A stretch of 34,016 bases of DNA from positions 1 through 34,016 of the forward strand of contig CALZHQ010000047.1 in assembly GCA_945787295.1 (NCBI GenBank), in the 5' to 3' direction. The notes beneath the pieces were generated by a model. The model saw nothing but the letters and a program-made list of their open reading frames with translations. It made no database searches and was not told the origin of the DNA. The position numbers were made by a program, and so were the translations under genes. Of the stretch, positions 30,553 through 34,016 are shown in pieces. Origin of the DNA: an uncultured Desulfuromonadales bacterium. GTDB lineage: Bacteria; Desulfobacterota; Desulfuromonadia; Desulfuromonadales; Geopsychrobacteraceae. The stretch's first letter is position 1; each line of letters begins with the position of its first letter.

Positions 30553-31140
30553 ATGAAACTCTTCCTGCAAACATTACTCTTATTGCTCATCTCAACAAAT
30601 ACTTTTGCCATAACGCAAATCAATGTCGCGGCGCAAAACGACAAAGACTATTTTCAGGGCTACAGCTTTGTCCCTCCCTATCAAAAAACGACCCATGCCT
30701 CTCTCGATCTGGGCGAAAACCTTTCCGGCAAGATCGTACGCATCGCAGCAAACGATGGTGCGAATTTTAAAGTTCATCTCCAGCTCGAAACCAGCCTAAC
30801 GATCATGGATGAAGGTCCCCACCTCGATTTAATCAACTGGAAACACTGCACAACCGAATGGATAAAGGTGGAAACAGAATCGGACTCGGAATTCATCTTG
30901 CCGGTTCTGGAAAATATTGACGTCGCTTGTTTTCCCAAGGTCACTGCCGCCGAAATCAGAGCAGAAGCGTTAAAGCAGGGGGGAGAGCGCTGGGCCAACT
31001 TGATAAAGCAGGATGCTTCCATTAACGACTATCCGTTTGGCACAGCGCTAAGTATGGTGCGCATCAAAATAGAAGAAAACATAGCTGGCGAATGGCAAAC
31101 CGTCACCGTCCTCCTGTTTTCTATTCCGATGGGCTGTTGA
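30553..31140 (+). CDS. Secreted protein of unknown function
   Basis: 195 aa, not recognised. A signal peptide covers about residues 1-19 (KLFLQTLLLLLISTNTFA). The mature part looks like a single soluble domain with three Cys (HCTTEW, DVACFP and the C-terminal GC), which could form one disulfide. Base composition is more AT-rich than the flanking genes. No Shine-Dalgarno is strong (GAGAGCAAG before the ATG). No functional context. Confidence 0.75.
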   Translation: MKLFLQTLLLLLISTNTFAITQINVAAQNDKDYFQGYSFVPPYQKTTHASLDLGENLSGKIVRIAANDGANFKVHLQLETSLTIMDEGPHLDLINWKHCTTEWIKVETESDSEFILPVLENIDVACFPKVTAAEIRAEALKQGGERWANLIKQDASINDYPFGTALSMVRIKIEENIAGEWQTVTVLLFSIPMGC

Positions 31141-31190
31141 CAGGCCAGCCGGCAGCTAGCGACACCTCAACCGCCTGCTTTTGTGCACGG

Positions 31191-31721
31191 TCAATCCTGC
31201 GAGTACCGTTGCCGGTAATCGGTATGCGCCGCCAGGGCCCGCTCCTCCAGCCTTATCCGCTGGCGCAACAACACCAGGTTGACGAGCGAAAAAATCAGCA
31301 GGGTCAAGGGTGCCCGGGCCAGCAGCGGGATGCAGAAAAACTCCAGAATCACCACCAGGTAGTTCGGATGCCGCAAAAAGCGGTACGGACCCTTGCGGAC
31401 CACCTGACCACCAGGAAGCAGAATAATCCGGGTATTCCAAAAGTCTCCGAGGCTGACAATACACCAGTAGCGCAACAACTGCAGCAGCACCAGCACCGCC
31501 AGCGTCAGCCAGGTCAGTAAATCGAACGGAATTCTCCAGGGGTAGGATTCCAGCAGCAGCGCCAGGTAAAACAGCAGGTGCAGGCAGAAGATGTTGCGGT
31601 AGCTCTCGGGGTAAAATTCACGGCCACCGCGAGCCAGCAGTCTCGCCCGGTTCCTGGCCGCCAACCGCAACTCAACCAGCCGCTGCTCCGCTAAAATAGC
31701 AAACAGCCACCAGAGCGACAT
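31191..31721 (-). CDS. ICMT-family methyltransferase (BpsB-like)
   Basis: A 176-aa integral membrane methyltransferase with about five hydrophobic helices. The isoprenylcysteine methyltransferase core is seen in the C-terminal half: SLGDFWNTRI, KGPYRFLRHPNYLVVILEF, then a final EERALAAHTDYRQRY. The ATG shares one base with the stop of the type III PKS gene (TGATG), so the two are translationally coupled. In Bacillus the same pair, BpsA-BpsB, makes and O-methylates alkylpyrones. By analogy this enzyme would methylate the polyketide product in the membrane; that is inference from gene order and family. Confidence 0.88.
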   Translation of the reverse strand: MSLWWLFAILAEQRLVELRLAARNRARLLARGGREFYPESYRNIFCLHLLFYLALLLESYPWRIPFDLLTWLTLAVLVLLQLLRYWCIVSLGDFWNTRIILLPGGQVVRKGPYRFLRHPNYLVVILEFFCIPLLARAPLTLLIFSLVNLVLLRQRIRLEERALAAHTDYRQRYSQD

Positions 31722-32776
31722 CAACCACACCTCAGCAACAGCAGCTCCGCGGAAAAACCGGGCCCGAAGGCGGACAGCAGACCATAGCCCGGCTGCGTCG
31801 CACGCGTTGATGCCAGCCACTTTTCCAGCACCACCAGCACCGAGACCGACGACAGGTTGCCGTAGTCGCGCAACATCTCGACCGTCAGCGCCAGGTCATC
31901 CCACTCCAGCCCGAGCGCCTCCCGGCAGGCGTCGATCACCTTCGCCCCGCCCGGATGGGTCAGGTAGTGACGGATATCTTCCCGCTCCAGGCCACAGTCC
32001 TGCAGAAAACGTTCGACCAGCCCCGGCAGCTCGCGGCCGATCAAGGCGGGCAGTTCCGGAGACAGCACCAGCTCCATCCCGTCATCACTGAAATCCCAGC
32101 CCATAACCTGATAAGAATCGGGGAACAGTTCCGAACGGCTGGCAATAATTTCCGGGCCGTTCCCGGCAACCTCATCTCCACTGACCAGCACCGCGGCAGC
32201 GCCATCGGCAAACAGCGACGTGCCGATCAGGTTCTTCTTGCTCAGATCCTGACTCACCAGGGTTAAGCTGCAGCATTCCAGGGCCATCAACAGCACCCGT
32301 GCCCGTGGATGCGCCCGGCAATAATCCCAGGCTCGCGCCAGCCCCGCCGCTCCCGCCGCACACCCCAGCCCCCAGATCGGCAAGCGGCTGGTTCGCGACC
32401 GGCAACCGAGCGCGTTGATCAGCCGCGCATCCATGGTCGGCGTGGCATGACCGGTCGAATTGACATAAATAAGATGATCGACCTGCTGCGGACCGACGTC
32501 GGCAGCGTGCAAACAGGCCTCAGCGGCCTCGCGCAGCAACATCAGCCCTTTGTCGATAAACACCCGGTTGCGCTCGGCGGCTGAATGGGGTTGCAGATAC
32601 CAGTCGAGCGGCATCAGCAAATGTCGCTGCTCGATGCGGGAGTGGTCAAAAATCCTCAACAGCCTACCGAGTTCGGTGATTTTCCCGGCGAATATGCTCG
32701 CGACTGCGGCCTTGGCTTCGGCCTGGGTGATTCTATGCTGCGGCACACGATGCCGTGCCGTTTCGATACGCGGCAT
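31721..32776 (-). CDS. Type III polyketide synthase (alkylpyrone synthase type)
   Basis: A 351-aa chalcone/stilbene-synthase-fold enzyme that extends an acyl-CoA with malonyl-CoA units. The catalytic triad is visible: Cys139 in WGLGCAAGAAG, His274 in LTHPGGAKV and Asn307 in RDYGNLSS. The C-terminal GFGPG-like loop reads SAFGPGFSAEL. ATG 32776 has AAGGAG 5 nt upstream; a longer frame to 32812 lacks one. Coupled to an ICMT-type methyltransferase gene by a one-base overlap, as in alkylpyrone and alkylresorcinol clusters, so a long-chain acyl starter and a membrane lipid-like product are likely. No tailoring oxidase is present. Confidence 0.93.
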   Translation of the reverse strand: MPRIETARHRVPQHRITQAEAKAAVASIFAGKITELGRLLRIFDHSRIEQRHLLMPLDWYLQPHSAAERNRVFIDKGLMLLREAAEACLHAADVGPQQVDHLIYVNSTGHATPTMDARLINALGCRSRTSRLPIWGLGCAAGAAGLARAWDYCRAHPRARVLLMALECCSLTLVSQDLSKKNLIGTSLFADGAAAVLVSGDEVAGNGPEIIASRSELFPDSYQVMGWDFSDDGMELVLSPELPALIGRELPGLVERFLQDCGLEREDIRHYLTHPGGAKVIDACREALGLEWDDLALTVEMLRDYGNLSSVSVLVVLEKWLASTRATQPGYGLLSAFGPGFSAELLLLRCG

Positions 32777-32880
32777 GCTCACTCCTTCCTGCACTCGTGA
32801 AGCTAACTTCAAGATACCATAGAACCCGAAGAGGTTCTGCGAACGGCAGCCGGAAACCTCGACTTGAGAGCGATTTAAGT

Positions 32881-32894
32881 TATAATTATCACAA
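32881..32894 (+). promoter_or_regulatory. -10 box directly before the ATG (leaderless start?)
   Basis: A perfect TATAAT (32881-32886) ends 7 nt before the A of the ATG at 32894, so transcription would start at or next to the start codon. No Shine-Dalgarno is present. The -35 match is poor. Confidence 0.45.
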
Positions 32895-33304
32895 TGAAAT
32901 TACTGATGATCTACACCGACCGTTTCGCCTACACACCGGCCGACAAAACCCTGGAGGACGAACCCGACTGCACTGCGGGCGATGAAATTCAAGCCGCGGT
33001 GATCGGGCTGATTCACGCCGAAGCAGCGGATGAAGCCGATCCGGCCCGGACCGAAAAGAAGCTGATCAAAAACCTCAAGTGGGCGGCGCGTAAAAACGAC
33101 ACCGAACGGATCGTGCTCCATTCCTTCTCGCACCTGTCGGAAAGCAAAGCCAGCGCCGACTTTACCCGCGAACTGCTGATCCGCGCCAATCAACGGCTGA
33201 GCAACGCCGGCTATCAAACCTGGCAGACCCCGTTCGGCTATTTCCTCGATCTCGATCTGCAGGCCCCGGGTCGGTCTACCGCACGGATATTTGCTTCATT
33301 CTGA
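32894..33304 (+). CDS. Free-standing archaeal-type ThrRS editing domain protein
   Basis: 136 aa, matching from end to end the N-terminal editing domain of archaeal threonyl-tRNA synthetase (tRNA-Thr_ED), which hydrolyses Ser-tRNA(Thr) and has a D-aminoacyl-tRNA deacylase fold. Compare LLMIYTDRFAYTPADKTLED at the start, VLHSFSHLSESKASADF in the middle and the PFGYF motif. No catalytic synthetase domain is attached or adjacent. Against the Pyrococcus domain as I remember it, His83 is kept (SHLS), but Tyr120 is Phe, Lys121 is Leu and Glu134 is Arg, so the chemistry may differ. It may be translated from a leaderless mRNA. Confidence 0.85.
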   Translation: MKLLMIYTDRFAYTPADKTLEDEPDCTAGDEIQAAVIGLIHAEAADEADPARTEKKLIKNLKWAARKNDTERIVLHSFSHLSESKASADFTRELLIRANQRLSNAGYQTWQTPFGYFLDLDLQAPGRSTARIFASF

Positions 33305-33474
33305 GCCGTTCCCGCTTAGTCGCCAGCAAGAGAAACAATTGACCAGCCAAGCCTGATTCGCTAATATCTATGCGTTGTTATCACATTTACACGGGGGGAT
33401 AAACAAACGCAAACCGTTCGCATGATTGCACCAAAGCCATCAGCCTGCGGTTTTTTTGTTTTCGGGAGGGGGAA

Positions 33475-33825
33475 TTGAAAACCAGGGTCAGCCTGAGGCC
33501 AGGCGACAAAGGGACCAGGCAGCTTCACGCCCAGTACGGAGACCGGCTGGTGTGCGTCCGTTACCGCTACGATCCCAAAACGCGGATGCGCTACAAAACC
33601 GTGGAGCTGATTGTCGACGCTAAACCGTATGTGCCGGAAAACAGCGCAAAATACTTTGCCGAAGTGTCGGTACGCATTGACTATCACGAAGAAGCACTGC
33701 GAAACCGCGCCAAAGCCCTCGGCGCACGCTGGGATCCGAATCAGAAAATCTGGCGGATGCGCTTTAAAGACGCACTCGATCTGGATCTGGAACACCGGAT
33801 CGTACCAGAAAAGAACAGTCTCTAA
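33475..33825 (+). CDS. Hypothetical protein with a DUF5710-like C-terminus
   Basis: A 116-aa basic protein. It starts at TTG, with GGGAGGGGG just upstream; no ATG is in range. The first 50 residues (MKTRVSLRPGDKGTRQLHAQ, VCVRYRYDPKTRMRYKTVEL) look like a small basic beta domain. The C-terminal part contains RAKALGARWDPNQKIWRM, the AKxLGARWD-x-W pattern of DUF5710-like modules often found in mobile-element and DNA-processing proteins. Function unknown. Directly downstream is a set of TTTATAG palindromes that may be its operator or a binding array. Confidence 0.75.
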   Translation: MKTRVSLRPGDKGTRQLHAQYGDRLVCVRYRYDPKTRMRYKTVELIVDAKPYVPENSAKYFAEVSVRIDYHEEALRNRAKALGARWDPNQKIWRMRFKDALDLDLEHRIVPEKNSL

Positions 33826-33826
33826 T

Positions 33827-33910
33827 GGTTTATAGTATGCATATCTATAAACCAGTTAATAAGTTTATAAAGCCGGCACTCAAATCTATAAACCGTTTAT
33901 AGATCTATAG
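33827..33910. repeat. Cluster of TTTATAG/CTATAAA palindromes
   Basis: GGTTTATAG (33827-33835) pairs with CTATAAACC (33845-33853) around an ATGCAT centre. ATCTATAAA (33884-33892) pairs with TTTATAGAT (33896-33904) around CCG. TATAGATCTATA (33898-33909) is a third, overlapping palindrome, and a GTTTATAAA half-like unit is at 33863-33871. It begins 2 bp after the stop codon. Probably protein-binding sites rather than a terminator, given the low stability. Confidence 0.8.
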
Positions 33911-33957
33911 AGACCGGCTAATCCCTGTTGAACTAAACCGCTTCGCGGTAGCTCTTT

Positions 33958-33985
33958 AAAGGCAGCATTTTTTGCTGCCTTTTTT
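33958..33985 (+). terminator. Intrinsic terminator
   Basis: AAAGGCAGCA (33958-33967) pairs with TGCTGCCTTT (33973-33982) across a 5-T loop, and T residues continue to 33985. A small CCGC-TTC-GCGG hairpin lies just upstream (33938-33948). Confidence 0.9.
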
Positions 33986-34016
33986 CAATTCTCCTGACAG
34001 TTGGATACCGTTTGAC

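Noticed and set aside
33305..33474. Terminator-like CCG...CGGTTTTTTT before the DUF5710-like gene
   Set aside because: The arms are only a few base pairs with a loop of about 30 nt, so it is too weak to call.
33827..33910. CRISPR or direct-repeat array
   Set aside because: Repeats are short palindromes without uniform spacers, and no cas gene is in view.

Overview
The window reads as a chromosome segment of a Gram-negative anaerobe, most likely in or near the Desulfuromonadales (Geobacter/Desulfuromonas/Pelobacter group). This is inferred from gene content: alpha-type GlnA, FTHFS, a DUF3106 protein, a GEMM-like riboswitch controlling a TIG/metalloprotease gene, and GC-rich coding DNA with hairpin-forming intergenic repeats. 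No database search was possible. No tRNA, rRNA, CRISPR array or complete insertion sequence was seen.

Layout. 1-1.5 kb: glnA, starting at the window edge, and its terminator. 1.55-3.9 kb: an ECF sigma factor module of four genes joined by 4-nt overlaps (sigma factor, zinc-finger membrane anti-sigma, tiny acidic secreted protein, basic DUF3106 protein), then a secreted basic 11-residue-repeat protein. Two near-identical ECF-type promoters (GTAAACC, 15 bp, CGTCTAA) precede the sigma gene and the repeat-protein gene. 4-5.75 kb: alanine dehydrogenase divergent from an Lrp/AsnC regulator. 5.76-6.87 kb: a thioredoxin-like lipoprotein with one active-site Cys, and CcdA. 6.95-8.94 kb: arginase with a LOR/SDH-type ornithine cyclodeaminase, a likely arginine-to-proline route. 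9.2-11.3 kb: CBS-domain protein, ANTAR response regulator, DUF3135 protein.

11.4-17.1 kb: formate-tetrahydrofolate ligase, a small Cys-rich protein, and a 951-aa TIG/metalloprotease gene. Two 160-bp MITE-like elements lie here in inverted orientation, about 95% identical, with terminal inverted repeats and 11-bp target duplications. One is just upstream of fhs. The other sits between a divergent GEMM-family (cyclic dinucleotide) riboswitch candidate and the metalloprotease it would control.

17.3-24.3 kb: IscU/NifU-like scaffold, SagB-type nitroreductase, HI0933-family flavoprotein, a small membrane protein, aroE-aroK, then an AT-rich leader and a YbjQ-YbjQ-M48 protease operon. 24.3-29.4 kb: a membrane protein, a NodI/NodJ-like ABC exporter, a Tag-like DNA glycosylase and an AsmA protein. 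29.5-34.0 kb: an SDR, an unknown secreted protein, a type III polyketide synthase with an ICMT-family methyltransferase (alkylpyrone type), a free-standing archaeal-type ThrRS editing domain that may be translated from a leaderless mRNA, and a DUF5710-like protein followed by a cluster of TTTATAG palindromes.

The strongest candidates for undescribed biology are the ECF acidic/basic envelope module, the riboswitch-MITE-metalloprotease arrangement, the MITE family itself, and the free-standing tRNA-editing domain whose catalytic residues differ from the archaeal ones.
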